NCBI GenBank assembly: GCA_902798595.1
Contig: CADBXE010000010.1
Coordinates: 1 to 46,596 of the forward strand
Length of the DNA: 46,596 bases
Direction: 5' to 3'
From: an uncultured Erysipelotrichaceae bacterium
GTDB lineage: Bacteria; Bacillota_I; Bacilli_A; RFN20; CAG-826
The notes under the pieces were generated by a model, which was not told the DNA's origin, did no database searches, and worked only from the letters and a program-made list of their open reading frames with translations. Positions 1-7,801 of the stretch are shown here, piece by piece. Within the stretch, counting starts at the first letter, position 1, and the number at the start of each line of letters is the position of its first letter. The position numbers and the translations under genes are program-made.

Positions 1-12
1 CAATGTACTGTC

Positions 13-54
13 TTAAATACAAAACCCCACATCAGTATAAATCTGACATGGGGT
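13..54 (-). terminator. Rho-independent terminator of the ABC transporter operon
   Basis: A 12-bp stem (arms 24-35 and 43-54, two G-U pairs) with a 7-nt loop is followed on the minus strand by TTTTG and a T-rich stretch. It lies about 75 nt past the stop of the permease gene. The plus strand also has six Ts near 63-68, so it might act in both directions. Confidence 0.65.
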
Positions 55-130
55 ATTGATACTTTTTTAAACTGTCTACTTTTCGTTGACTAGTTCACAA
101 TTGGGTCTTTTCTTTTGCTTGTTAATTCAA

Positions 131-814
131 TTAGAAGTCTACTTTCTCTAAGCGTTTTGACGCTATTTTGTACACCACAAAGTGGAGCAAGAAAGAGAAT
201 AATATAGCGCCACTAAGGACAGCAAATTGAATACCAATATGCATGTTATTCATGATTTCAAAACCAGGCACAAATGGTAACGCAATAGTAACAATACAAA
301 TATAAGCCACGAATCCAAGAATGGTAAACAATGTGGACATGACAATGGATTTGCCTTTCTTATAGTAAATTGGGAAGAAAATAAGATCCGCCAAAGCATA
401 GCCAATAATAGCAATCGCTAAGAGAAGGACATAACTATCTAGTCCTAAGCCTGGAATCTTAAATTCTGCAGGGTTTTCCGCGGATTGCACAACCAATGTA
501 TTAATCATTCTCGATAAAGGATATAAAGCGCTCGATAACAATATAAATGCTGTTTGCATGAGAACGACTGTTAAGATTCTTGCTAAAACAATATCTTTCT
601 TTCTGACTGGAAGTAAGACCGAATAGAGTAAGTCATTACTTTGTTGACCCTTATTAGCGCCCAAAAATAAGATTGGATAACAAGTTAGGACGTAAATGAA
701 ACCAATTCCGATAGGATAAGAAGGAATGAGAATCATGAGAGGGAATAAAGCAACAAAGACGTAGCAAATGGGATGCATCGCTAAACGGAGTTCTTTAAAG
801 AGTAAAGCTTTCAT
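131..814 (-). CDS. ABC-2 type transporter permease
   Basis: A 227-aa integral membrane protein with about six hydrophobic segments (roughly residues 13-35, 36-52, 77-100, 127-150, 157-180 and 190-213), the usual pattern of ABC-2 permeases. Its start overlaps the end of the ATPase gene by 20 nt, so the two are translationally coupled and should form one exporter. An AGAAAGGGG Shine-Dalgarno lies about 8 nt before the ATG, inside the ATPase gene. The substrate cannot be read from the sequence; operons with a small DNA-binding regulator, an ATPase and an ABC-2 permease are often linked to drug, peptide or envelope-stress export. Family call by topology and context. Confidence 0.8.
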   Translation of the reverse strand: MKALLFKELRLAMHPICYVFVALFPLMILIPSYPIGIGFIYVLTCYPILFLGANKGQQSNDLLYSVLLPVRKKDIVLARILTVVLMQTAFILLSSALYPLSRMINTLVVQSAENPAEFKIPGLGLDSYVLLLAIAIIGYALADLIFFPIYYKKGKSIVMSTLFTILGFVAYICIVTIALPFVPGFEIMNNMHIGIQFAVLSGAILFSFLLHFVVYKIASKRLEKVDF

Positions 815-1664
815 TGTTATTTCCCCTTTCTAAGTAGATCATGATTTCTTCTAAATCCGGTTCTCTTGGTTTGATGTTATTTTGAATAAACACTTCTTTG
901 TTATTAACGTTGATAAGACCTTCAATACGATCATCTAATTCTTTATAAGCGATATATTCTTTTTCTAAGTCTTTATTCATGGTTTTGTCTTTGACAAACA
1001 AATAAGAATTCACAAAGTCTTTTTTCTTACCTGTAAAGACGATTTGACCGTTATGAATATAGGTGATGTTGCTAGCGCATTTATCTAAGTCACTGGTGAT
1101 ATGCGTGGAGAAAAGAATTGCGCGATCACCACTTTTGACGATTTCTCTAAAGATGTCTAAGACCTCTTCTCTAGAGACTGGATCTAAACCTGATGTTGGT
1201 TCATCTAAGATTAAGAGTTCCGCTTTATGGGATAAGGCAATCGCTACTGAGTACTTAACTTTCATACCAGAGGACAACTCTTCTAATTTCTTATTCACAT
1301 CAAGATTAAAAATCTCGCACACTTCCTCAAACTTCTTTTCATCAAAGTTCTTATAGAAGCGTTTAGTGACGTTCATTAATTGCTTAATTGTGCGGTTTGG
1401 ATAGTAATTAAGTTCACTTAGCGCAAAACCAATTCTTTGTTTATTCTCTAATTCATTAGCGGTCATATCTGTTTCAAAAGCTTGAATAGAACCACTTTCA
1501 TAGTGAAGTAAATTCATAATACATTTAAGTGTTGTGGTTTTACCCGCACCATTACGACCAATAAAGCCCATGATTTCTCCTGGTTTAATAGCAAAAGAGA
1601 CATCTTTCAAAGAGAACGATGGGTATTTCTTATTAACATTCTCTAATCTTAATATTTCTTCCAT
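795..1664 (-). CDS. ABC transporter ATP-binding protein
   Basis: A 289-aa ATPase. Walker A is GRNGAGKT at residues 36-43, the signature LSSGM at 131-135, Walker B LLILDEP at 151-157 with the D-loop after it, and the H-loop in STHI near residue 187. The C-terminal 70 residues resemble the tail of exporters of the bacitracin/YtrB-like kind. It begins 2 nt after the AbrB-like gene ends and overlaps the permease by 20 nt, so the three genes form one operon. It would energise export through the permease of 131-814. The cargo is unknown. Confidence 0.92.
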   Translation of the reverse strand: MEEILRLENVNKKYPSFSLKDVSFAIKPGEIMGFIGRNGAGKTTTLKCIMNLLHYESGSIQAFETDMTANELENKQRIGFALSELNYYPNRTIKQLMNVTKRFYKNFDEKKFEEVCEIFNLDVNKKLEELSSGMKVKYSVAIALSHKAELLILDEPTSGLDPVSREEVLDIFREIVKSGDRAILFSTHITSDLDKCASNITYIHNGQIVFTGKKKDFVNSYLFVKDKTMNKDLEKEYIAYKELDDRIEGLINVNNKEVFIQNNIKPREPDLEEIMIYLERGNNNESFTL

Positions 1665-1666
1665 GA

Positions 1667-1870
1667 TTATTTTTTATCCCCCATTAAGGCATAAAAAGCA
1701 TCGGCTTTCATAACCGCTAAACCACCTCTACTTCTATCGCCCATGAGCAGTAAAGTTTCGCCTTCTTTAATGTCAAACATTTCTCTTGCTTCTTTAGGAA
1801 TAGTGATTTGGCCCTTAGGACCAACTTTGACACTAACGATGAATCTATCGTTTTCAAATACTTCTTTCAT
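1667..1870 (-). CDS. AbrB/MazE-type swapped-hairpin DNA-binding protein
   Basis: A 67-aa protein whose residues 9-45 carry the AbrB-family pattern: VGPKGQITIPKEARE followed by a GDxLLL-like strand pair. Proteins of this size bind DNA as dimers and act as transition-state regulators or as antitoxins. No toxin gene is adjacent; instead it is the first gene of the ABC transporter operon, so it is probably that operon's regulator. The start is preceded by four 9-bp tandem repeats instead of an obvious Shine-Dalgarno, and the best AAAGG is about 24 nt away. The start codon is therefore less certain than the frame. Confidence 0.8.
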   Translation of the reverse strand: MKEVFENDRFIVSVKVGPKGQITIPKEAREMFDIKEGETLLLMGDRSRGGLAVMKADAFYALMGDKK

Positions 1871-1906
1871 ATTTCTTACTTTTCTTACTTTTCTTACCTT
1901 TCTTAC
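1871..1906 (-). repeat. Four 9-bp tandem repeats directly before the AbrB-like start codon
   Basis: On the minus strand, units GTAAGAAAG, GTAAGAAAA, GTAAGAAAA and GTAAGAAAT run straight into the ATG at 1870. A possible -10 box (TATAAT, plus-strand 1910-1915) lies just upstream, so the repeats would form the mRNA leader. They could be an operator for the AbrB-like protein or change leader length by slippage. Confidence 0.8.
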
Positions 1907-1965
1907 ATTATTATAATCCTTATTTTATAAAATAAAAGAAAAACAGTATGATATGCTTCAAACAC

Positions 1966-1989
1966 AAAAAAGACCCCAGAACGGGGTCT
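1966..1989 (-). terminator. Rho-independent terminator of the 1166-aa surface protein gene
   Basis: A 7-bp GC-rich stem (GACCCC/GGGGTC core) with a short loop is followed by six Ts on the minus strand, about 20 nt past the stop codon at 2009. It separates the adhesin transcript from the AbrB-ABC operon. Confidence 0.85.
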
Positions 1990-2008
1990 ATTGTTTTATA
2001 AATTGTTC

Positions 2009-5000
2009 TTAGCGGGTATATCCCCAGACAACTTGGTATGAGTTTCTATTCCAGTTGGTTTCCCAGGTTGTTGGTTTTTCAGATGCTTCACAGTAAAGAA
2101 CACACGAGGAGTTTAAGTTATTAAACGCATCGTTTTTGATAACAGTGCAAGCAGCAGGAATAATCACTGACACTAAGGAGCTATTGCCTCTAAAGGCATA
2201 TGTTCCGATATAAGTAACAGAGGCACCTAAATCAACAGTCTTAATAATTGTATTGCCATCAAATGCATAAGTCGCAATCTTAATGTTAGCCACACCTTCA
2301 ATTTGATCTGGAACCACTAGGTTAACATTTGTGGAACCTTCCACTAAACCAAGGATATGAATTGCATCAGTGACACCATTTGATGTCTTAACGTATCTAA
2401 AGTCATCAGTGTGACCAGAAGAAACATAATCATAGATTATTTGTTTATTAGCAGTTGTTGAACCATACCAGTTACTTGACCAGCCAGGTTGAGTAACGCT
2501 TGCTTCAATAAGAAGCGCCATTCTTCCTGAATCGTCAAAAGCATACGATCCAATTGTAGTCACACCGATTGGGATAACCACTTCTCTTAACGCATAGCAA
2601 TAATCAAATGCTTGACTGGAAATTGTGGTTAAAGAGGCAGGCATATTAATGGATGATAATTTAGCGCAGTTAAAGAATGCCTTTTGTCCAATACTGGTTA
2701 CACCATCGTGTAGAACAACTGTTTCTAAATTAATACAGCTAAGGAAGCAAGAATTAGGGACTTTAGTAACACCAGTACCTAAATCAATAGACACTAATTG
2801 ATGCATTTCACTACATAAACTACTTATTAAACGAATATCATTGATGCCTTCGATTTCATCTGGAATAACAAGATTCTTCTTTTGTTTAGCGCTAGCTTTA
2901 ACACCAGTGATTGTGACGTATGAATCACCCAGATAAGATTGAACAACGTAGTTGAAATCTTCAAGTTCGTTTAATGAAACGAAGTCATAGTAAATTGGTT
3001 GATTACCTTTAAAGTTGCTTGACCATCGACTATTAGCGCTATGTGCGTTTGTATAAATGGTTGATTTATTACACACATCAAATGCGTAATTTCCGATTGT
3101 TATCACGGTGTTTGGAATATAGATATATGTGAGACCGGTGCATGAATCGAAAGCACAGCTTTGAATCTCGGTCACACTACTTGGGATTTCCACTCTTGTT
3201 AAAGCATAACAATAACGGAAAGCACCGCTACCAATAAAGGTGAGTGAATTTGAGAATGTCACTGTTTCAAGGTTGGTGCAACTATTGAACACATTTTCAC
3301 CAATGCGAGTCACTCCAGTTAGATTGATATTACGAATGTATTTATTATTCACAAATAATTTTTGTGCCAATCTAATATTTGTGATACCTTCAATTTCGCT
3401 TGGGAATGTATAGTTTTGTAGCTTACTTGTTTCGTCACTGAGTCTTAGGACCGTCACATTCATATCGCCATAAATTGATCTAACAGCATAGTTAAAGTCT
3501 TCACCTTCCACCAATTTAATAGTGCCTGTATAGGTTACGCAACTCGACCAATTTGAAGACCATCCTGATGGAATTGATTCATGTTCGATACAGATATAAG
3601 TTAAGTTAGTTAAAACATCAAAAGCGTATGCTTCAATTGTTTCGACACTACTTGGAATATAGATGTGATATAAGCTCTTATTGTAATCAAACGCACTTCT
3701 TCCAATTGTGGTACATGTGGAAGGGATAATTAACTTTGTTAATTTGCAGCCTTCAAAAGCGTGTTGACCAATGGTTAAGAGGCCATCGTTAAACACCACT
3801 TCGCTTAGCTTTGTGCAGTAATAGAAACTATACTCAGGAATGTTTTTGATTGTTCCTGGAATTGTAATCTTTTCAATCACTGTATTTTGTTTTAAGAAAT
3901 TCGCTCCTAAAGCAGTGACGGATTTACCGTTAAATGAAGTAGGAATAACAATCTCACTAACATTTTTACCTTCATCAGTTAAAGAGACGGTATAACCATC
4001 TTCGTTTTCCACGAATTCATAGTATCCTGTACCCCATTTAGCGGTAACAACACTGACATCAGTGTATTCCCAAGTACCAGAAGTTGGTATCGCTGTTGTT
4101 TCGTTTGAGAACCATCCTAAGAAGGTGAAACCAGTATTAACTGGTGTACCTAAATCATAGGCTTCACCATAAGTTACATTCATGACACTATCAGGTTGAC
4201 CGTTACTTGGTTTTAAAGTGATTTGTTTACTAACACCATGGGCATCATATAGAGCTTTAGTGGAGAAAGATTTAGTGACATTAGTTAATTCTTTGTCCCA
4301 GCCTTTAAATGTGTAATAGTAGGCGGAAGTAGCTTCTCTAGTTGGTGTTTCTCCATAATAGGTCGCAGTTCCTTGATAATATACGACGTCTGTGTAAAGT
4401 AATTGGTTGTCATAATTATAGAATTTAACAGTGTATTCAACGTTTGTGGTTGAGTATTGAGCAATACGAACACAGTCGCTAGTGATGTTTTCTAAAGAGC
4501 CATCCCAACCTGTGAATGTATATGTAAATTCAGGAGTATTTGTTCTTGTTGGGGTGGCACCTGTATAGGTAGCGTTCTTGCCTTCTGCAACATTTACTTC
4601 TTGAAGTATTGTGCCATCATAGTTTTTGAATGTTACTTTATAGTAAATGGTCACTGGTTTTAAGGTTTCGTTATATTGGGCAACACAGATTAAATCTTCA
4701 GTGATATTCTCTAAAGAATGATCCCAGCCTTTAAAAGTATATGTGCGTTCAGCGTCTTCTTCTCTTGTTGGAGTTGGACCCATATATGTCGCAGTTTTAC
4801 CAGCTTCGACATATGTTTCATATAACAAAGTACCATCATAGTTTTTGAATGAGACAGTGTATTTAGTTTGAGTTTCACTAAACTGGGCGACACGAACACA
4901 GTCGCTTGTGATATTCTCTAAAGATGCGTCCCAACCAGTGAAAGCATATTGATGAGTTGGAGTGTTTGGTTTAGTTGGTGTTTGGCCTGTATAAACCGCA

Positions 5001-5509
5001 GTATGTCCTTCTTCGACAGTTACTTCTTGTAATAATGTATCATCATAGTTTTTGAATGTTACTTTGTAATAATTAGTAACGGGTTTTAAGGTTTCAGTAT
5101 ATTGAGCGACACGAACACAGTCACTTGTAATATTTTCTAATGGTTGATCCCAACCACTAAAAGTGTATGTAGCTTCAGCGGTCTCCGCTCTTGTGGGAGT
5201 TGGACCAGTATAAGTAGCGGTCTTGCCTTCCTCCACGACTATTTCACTTAATAAAGTGCCATCATAGTTCTTGAAAGAGACTGTATAGTTCACTACCACA
5301 GGAAAACTACTTGTGGATGAACTAGATGTTGAAGATTGACTACTCGTGAACAAAGAGCTAGATGTTGAAGATTGACTACTTGTAGTAGGTTCACTACTAG
5401 AAATAGGTTTTGATTTTGCGTTTGAGGTAGATATACCAATGGCTATACCAGCGGCTACACCAACCGCCAATGAGGCCACTATTGAAATTAATATAGGAAG
5501 TTTTTTCAT
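2009..5509 (-). CDS. BspA-like leucine-rich-repeat surface protein with tandem InlB-type repeats
   Basis: A 1166-aa secreted or membrane-anchored protein. Residues 5-30 form one hydrophobic segment with no clear lipobox and no LPXTG at the end, so N-terminal anchoring is likely. A Ser/Thr linker follows (about 33-70). Five tandem modules of about 70 residues start near residues 73, 146, 215, 290 and 356, each with a [YF]xNYD opening and a FxGWD core. One classical Listeria-Bacteroides repeat (GFTFLGWF) lies near 428-495. From about 520 to the end are LRR_5/BspA repeats of the GxxAFxxCxxLxxVxIPxxVxxI kind in four blocks split by short non-LRR spacers. Such proteins usually bind host or microbial surfaces. 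An AAGGAG ribosome site supports the start. The protein ends in WGYTR. Confidence 0.9.
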   Translation of the reverse strand: MKKLPILISIVASLAVGVAAGIAIGISTSNAKSKPISSSEPTTSSQSSTSSSLFTSSQSSTSSSSTSSFPVVVNYTVSFKNYDGTLLSEIVVEEGKTATYTGPTPTRAETAEATYTFSGWDQPLENITSDCVRVAQYTETLKPVTNYYKVTFKNYDDTLLQEVTVEEGHTAVYTGQTPTKPNTPTHQYAFTGWDASLENITSDCVRVAQFSETQTKYTVSFKNYDGTLLYETYVEAGKTATYMGPTPTREEDAERTYTFKGWDHSLENITEDLICVAQYNETLKPVTIYYKVTFKNYDGTILQEVNVAEGKNATYTGATPTRTNTPEFTYTFTGWDGSLENITSDCVRIAQYSTTNVEYTVKFYNYDNQLLYTDVVYYQGTATYYGETPTREATSAYYYTFKGWDKELTNVTKSFSTKALYDAHGVSKQITLKPSNGQPDSVMNVTYGEAYDLGTPVNTGFTFLGWFSNETTAIPTSGTWEYTDVSVVTAKWGTGYYEFVENEDGYTVSLTDEGKNVSEIVIPTSFNGKSVTALGANFLKQNTVIEKITIPGTIKNIPEYSFYYCTKLSEVVFNDGLLTIGQHAFEGCKLTKLIIPSTCTTIGRSAFDYNKSLYHIYIPSSVETIEAYAFDVLTNLTYICIEHESIPSGWSSNWSSCVTYTGTIKLVEGEDFNYAVRSIYGDMNVTVLRLSDETSKLQNYTFPSEIEGITNIRLAQKLFVNNKYIRNINLTGVTRIGENVFNSCTNLETVTFSNSLTFIGSGAFRYCYALTRVEIPSSVTEIQSCAFDSCTGLTYIYIPNTVITIGNYAFDVCNKSTIYTNAHSANSRWSSNFKGNQPIYYDFVSLNELEDFNYVVQSYLGDSYVTITGVKASAKQKKNLVIPDEIEGINDIRLISSLCSEMHQLVSIDLGTGVTKVPNSCFLSCINLETVVLHDGVTSIGQKAFFNCAKLSSINMPASLTTISSQAFDYCYALREVVIPIGVTTIGSYAFDDSGRMALLIEASVTQPGWSSNWYGSTTANKQIIYDYVSSGHTDDFRYVKTSNGVTDAIHILGLVEGSTNVNLVVPDQIEGVANIKIATYAFDGNTIIKTVDLGASVTYIGTYAFRGNSSLVSVIIPAACTVIKNDAFNNLNSSCVLYCEASEKPTTWETNWNRNSYQVVWGYTR

Positions 5510-5553
5510 ACTAAATTCTCCTTATAAACGGACATGAAATTTCGTAGCACTAA

Positions 5554-5582
5554 ATAATAAATATTTGTTAAGTAATAATCAA
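5554..5582 (-). promoter_or_regulatory. Probable promoter of the 1166-aa surface protein gene
   Basis: On the minus strand TTGATT (-35, 5577-5582), a 17-nt spacer and TATTAT (-10, 5554-5559) precede the start at 5509 by about 45 nt. It fits a housekeeping sigma factor. Confidence 0.55.
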
Positions 5583-5666
5583 TAGATTTTAGATAAACAT
5601 ATCCTAAACTTTTCACTTTTGGTCATTTGTCACCCTAAATAATAAAAAAATATATGATTTAATCAT

Positions 5667-5697
5667 AAAAAAACAGTACCGATTTGCATCGATACTG
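5667..5697 (-). terminator. Rho-independent terminator, copy 1 of a repeated hairpin
   Basis: A 10-bp stem with a GCAA tetraloop followed by seven Ts on the minus strand, just past the stop of the gene at 5716. A 22-nt core of the same hairpin recurs exactly at 7322-7343. Confidence 0.85.
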
Positions 5698-5715
5698 CAA
5701 TTAACGATTAACTCT

Positions 5716-6357
5716 TTATTCTTTGAGATTGACGTTATCAGCTTTATAAATTAAAGCTTTGTTGTCCACAATCATTTGGACTTTTTTGTCCTTTGAGAGT
5801 TCTTCAATATTTGCTCTATTCTTATTAATAACTTTAATATATTTCTTTCTGAAGAAAGCGGATGGATTAAAGTAGAAGACATAGTAAACACTATTGTCAT
5901 TGACGAACTGAGTCAACAATTCTTCACAATCTTGCTCTTCACAGTGATCATAGACTTCATCATTAATTAACATTCTTTCTGGCCAGTCATATTTGATCAC
6001 AAAAGCATCATGAATAACCAAACGAAAATCATCTTCAAGATTTTTTAAGGAAGGATTTTTCCTAAGTTCCTCGATGAAAGAACAGGAAGATAGCGCTACT
6101 GCAATTTCATAAGAAATCTTTTTGCATAGTTGCTTGCCAACTTTTTTCTCAAAATAATCGAGTAAAACATCATGTATATCTTTCCAAAAATGAATAAAAT
6201 TAACTCTTTTATCCAAAATGTCAACTAACGCTTTAGCTTCAGGAAGATATTCATCGTCTTTAACGCCATGTACACGCAAATCAATAGGATCGATTGTAAA
6301 TAAAATAGTAGAAACTGTCTTAACTATCTGGTCTTTTGAAATACTCTGGTAAATCAT
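5716..6357 (-). CDS. Hypothetical protein of the accessory block
   Basis: A 213-aa soluble, charged protein that I do not recognise. Residues 18-45 (IDPIDLRVHG then DDEYLPEA) weakly recall the short DPxGL...DEYxPE segment of small immunity-like proteins, but this is a faint resemblance. The rest is mostly helical with Lys/Asp/Glu and no signal peptide or membrane segment. Upstream is the terminator of the fic gene, so it is probably transcribed alone. A GGAG lies only 2 nt before the ATG, too close to serve as a ribosome site, and a TAAGAT box 9 nt upstream suggests a very short leader. It sits with the Fic pair between two identical terminator repeats. Confidence 0.6.
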   Translation of the reverse strand: MIYQSISKDQIVKTVSTILFTIDPIDLRVHGVKDDEYLPEAKALVDILDKRVNFIHFWKDIHDVLLDYFEKKVGKQLCKKISYEIAVALSSCSFIEELRKNPSLKNLEDDFRLVIHDAFVIKYDWPERMLINDEVYDHCEEQDCEELLTQFVNDNSVYYVFYFNPSAFFRKKYIKVINKNRANIEELSKDKKVQMIVDNKALIYKADNVNLKE

Positions 6358-6377
6358 ATCTCCACAATCTTAACATG

Positions 6378-6415
6378 AAAAAAATAAAAACGGTATTGTG
6401 TTTTACCAATATCGT
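6378..6415 (-). terminator. Rho-independent terminator after fic
   Basis: A 9-bp stem with one A-C mismatch (arms 6390-6398 and 6407-6415) followed on the minus strand by TTTTTATTTTTTT. It lies about 85 nt past the fic stop codon and just before the start of the next gene. Confidence 0.6.
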
Positions 6416-6434
6416 AATATGTGATTGGGTGTAT

Positions 6435-6495
6435 ACTGCTTAAGTGATGCAAATCCGCAAAAAATCGGGGGTGCTAACTACTTAAGCGATACGCA
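6435..6495. repeat. Imperfect direct repeat pair downstream of fic
   Basis: The segments 6435-6451 (ACTGCTTAAGTGATGCA) and 6477-6495 share an ACTrCTTAAGyGAT core at a spacing of 42 nt. Each contains a CTTAAG palindrome. The role is unknown; a protein-binding pair or recombination remnant is possible. Confidence 0.4.
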
Positions 6496-6500
6496 TTTAC

Positions 6501-7106
6501 TTAGTTCAAAGCATAAATGATTTTGGAAATAATGGCTCTTAGTTTTTCATTGTCTCCATTTACGCTTTCATAACTAGCGATAATATTCTCTTCGGCACTA
6601 ACTTTTGACCAGTCAAAGCCATAGCCATTTTTAATGCCAATGTATCTAATAAATTCTCTTTGCGTTCTGCCATTGCCTTCTCTAAAAGGATGAAGAGCAT
6701 TGATGTCCGCTAATAAGTTAGTTATGTGATCGACGAATTCTTCTTTTGAAAGACCTTGATAATAGTTGTCTCGTTTTAAATTAGAGAAAATATCTTTAGC
6801 ATAAGATTCAATATATTGTGGCAAGCAGAACAAATTACCTTTTGCAATAGCGACTGTTCTAGTTTTGCCAGCCCAGTAAAACAAATCTTGAAATAAATAA
6901 AAATGAATTGCTTTCAAATGCTTGAAATCTAAGTCACCATTTATTGGTTTACTCAATAATTCTGATTGTCTCAAACCGCTATATAAACGTTCGGCTTTAA
7001 GAAATGTTTCCTCGTCTTGTATATTTAACTTATTAATTAAAACATCACTGCTTTTATAACAGTAGATGCCTTTTTCGTCTAAATAAGAATATTTATATTT
7101 ATCCAT
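6501..7106 (-). CDS. fic: Fic family AMP-transferase toxin
   Basis: A 201-aa Fic-domain protein. The catalytic loop HPFREGNGRTQR at residues 139-150 matches the canonical HxF[D/E]GNGRxxR, with His139 as the general base, so the active site looks intact. Fic enzymes transfer AMP from ATP to target proteins; bacterial Fic toxins of the VbhT/FicT type AMPylate DNA gyrase and topoisomerase IV. No inhibitory helix motif is visible inside the protein, which fits class I, where inhibition comes from a separate antitoxin. That antitoxin is encoded immediately upstream and overlaps by 8 nt. An AGGA lies 5 nt before the ATG. The gyrase target is inferred from the family only. Confidence 0.93.
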   Translation of the reverse strand: MDKYKYSYLDEKGIYCYKSSDVLINKLNIQDEETFLKAERLYSGLRQSELLSKPINGDLDFKHLKAIHFYLFQDLFYWAGKTRTVAIAKGNLFCLPQYIESYAKDIFSNLKRDNYYQGLSKEEFVDHITNLLADINALHPFREGNGRTQREFIRYIGIKNGYGFDWSKVSAEENIIASYESVNGDNEKLRAIISKIIYALN

Positions 7107-7269
7107 TAATTCCTAAACTTGCATTGAATAGTTTAAAAGCCTCTTCTCTAGTAATTACTCCATCAGCAACCTTTGAAATTAGTTCGATATCAAAACTAGT
7201 TAACGGCATTCCTTCTAAAGCCATTGTAGCATTAACATCTTTTATGATTTTTTCAGCTTTTTTACTCAT
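7099..7269 (-). CDS. VbhA-like antitoxin of the Fic toxin
   Basis: A 56-aa protein. Residues 15-20 read TMALEG, matching the [S/T]xxxE[G/N] inhibitory motif of class I Fic antitoxins, whose Glu blocks ATP gamma-phosphate positioning in the Fic active site. The C-terminal half (GVITREEAFKLF) resembles the antitoxin VbhA domain. I chose the ATG at 7269 over one at 7293: a TATAAT box (7276-7281) lies between them and ends 6 nt before 7269, so the transcript would begin at or next to this ATG. No Shine-Dalgarno is present, which suggests a leaderless mRNA. The end overlaps fic by 8 nt. Confidence 0.88.
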   Translation of the reverse strand: MSKKAEKIIKDVNATMALEGMPLTSFDIELISKVADGVITREEAFKLFNASLGING

Positions 7270-7275
7270 GTAAAT

Positions 7276-7304
7276 ATTATATAACATTGCCATAATGTAT
7301 TCAT
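7276..7304 (-). promoter_or_regulatory. Promoter of the Fic antitoxin-toxin operon
   Basis: Minus-strand TATAAT at 7276-7281 with a weak ATGAAT at 7299-7304 and a 17-nt spacer. Only 6 nt separate the -10 box from the ATG at 7269, so the transcription start should coincide with the start codon. Confidence 0.5.
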
Positions 7305-7316
7305 TATTTAATTAGT

Positions 7317-7344
7317 AAAAAAGTACCGATTTGCATCGATACTG
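7317..7344 (-). terminator. Rho-independent terminator, copy 2 of the repeated hairpin
   Basis: It has the same 22-nt hairpin core as at 5675-5696, followed by six As on the plus strand (Ts on the minus strand). It would end the transcript of the gene at 7484-7708 before the Fic operon promoter. Confidence 0.8.
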
Positions 7345-7363
7345 TAGTTATCGTCTGAATGGA

Positions 7364-7456
7364 ATGTTGCGTTTTAATACAAGATGCAACCCTCCCATTT
7401 TTCTATGCAACCCTAGGTCATTTTTCAAACAAAAATGCAACCCTCGATGCAACCAC
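7364..7456 (-). repeat. Irregularly spaced GGGTTGCAT repeats
   Basis: On the minus strand AGGGTTGCAT occurs at 7384-7393, 7405-7414 and 7435-7444, with a fourth variant, GTGGTTGCAT, at 7447-7456. An inverted AATGTTGCG lies at about 7363-7371. Everything is in the untranslated region between a small gene and its terminator. The function is unknown. Confidence 0.75.
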
Positions 7457-7483
7457 CCAGTTTAAGTCCTGTCTCCGGATGGA

Positions 7484-7708
7484 TTACTCATCTTCTGTTT
7501 TACTAGTAATGATATTGCCGAATCTGAATAGTCTCTTTTCTGAAATACCACATTTTTCTGCTGCCCATTTCTCTGCTTTTTCATAATCATCAGCAGTTAT
7601 GATTCCTTTACACAACAGGTTTTTCAGCACAAACACATGACATAGATAGTTCATGGCTCGCTCTAAAATATCAGTGTCTTTGTATGGTTTAAATTCTTCT
7701 TCGCTCAT
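7484..7708 (-). CDS. Small hypothetical protein
   Basis: A 74-aa protein that I do not recognise. It has a predicted helical core (ERAMNYLCHVFVLKNLL) and a GIITADDYEKAEKWAAEKCG segment that resembles the short C-terminal helices of SHOCT-like or mobile-element-associated small proteins. Gene status is supported by an AAGGAGGTG ribosome site correctly spaced before the ATG. It lies between the restriction operon, whose terminator precedes it, and the Fic pair, and it is followed by a long repeat-bearing 3' region and a terminator. Function unknown. Confidence 0.65.
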   Translation of the reverse strand: MSEEEFKPYKDTDILERAMNYLCHVFVLKNLLCKGIITADDYEKAEKWAAEKCGISEKRLFRFGNIITSKTEDE

Positions 7709-7776
7709 AGTGGCACCTCCTTATAGTTCCACTAATCACTCTGAATAACTAACGAAGCAACTTTAGTTTAAAAGCA

Positions 7777-7801
7777 AAAGAAAAAAGACATTAATGTCTT
7801 T
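7777..7801 (-). terminator. Terminator of the restriction-modification operon
   Basis: The stem AAAGACA/TGTCTTT with a TTAA-type loop spans the stop codon at 7800 and is followed on the minus strand by TTTTTTCTTTTG. Confidence 0.65.

Noticed and set aside
7384..7456. CRISPR-like short repeats
   Set aside because: Units are only 10 nt with irregular spacers of 2-21 nt, and no cas genes are present.
7359..7586. 75-codon plus-strand frame across the GGGTTGCAT repeats
   Set aside because: Its repeated ATL/NATLDAT pattern is produced by the DNA repeats, there is no ribosome site, and it overlaps the better supported gene at 7484-7708.
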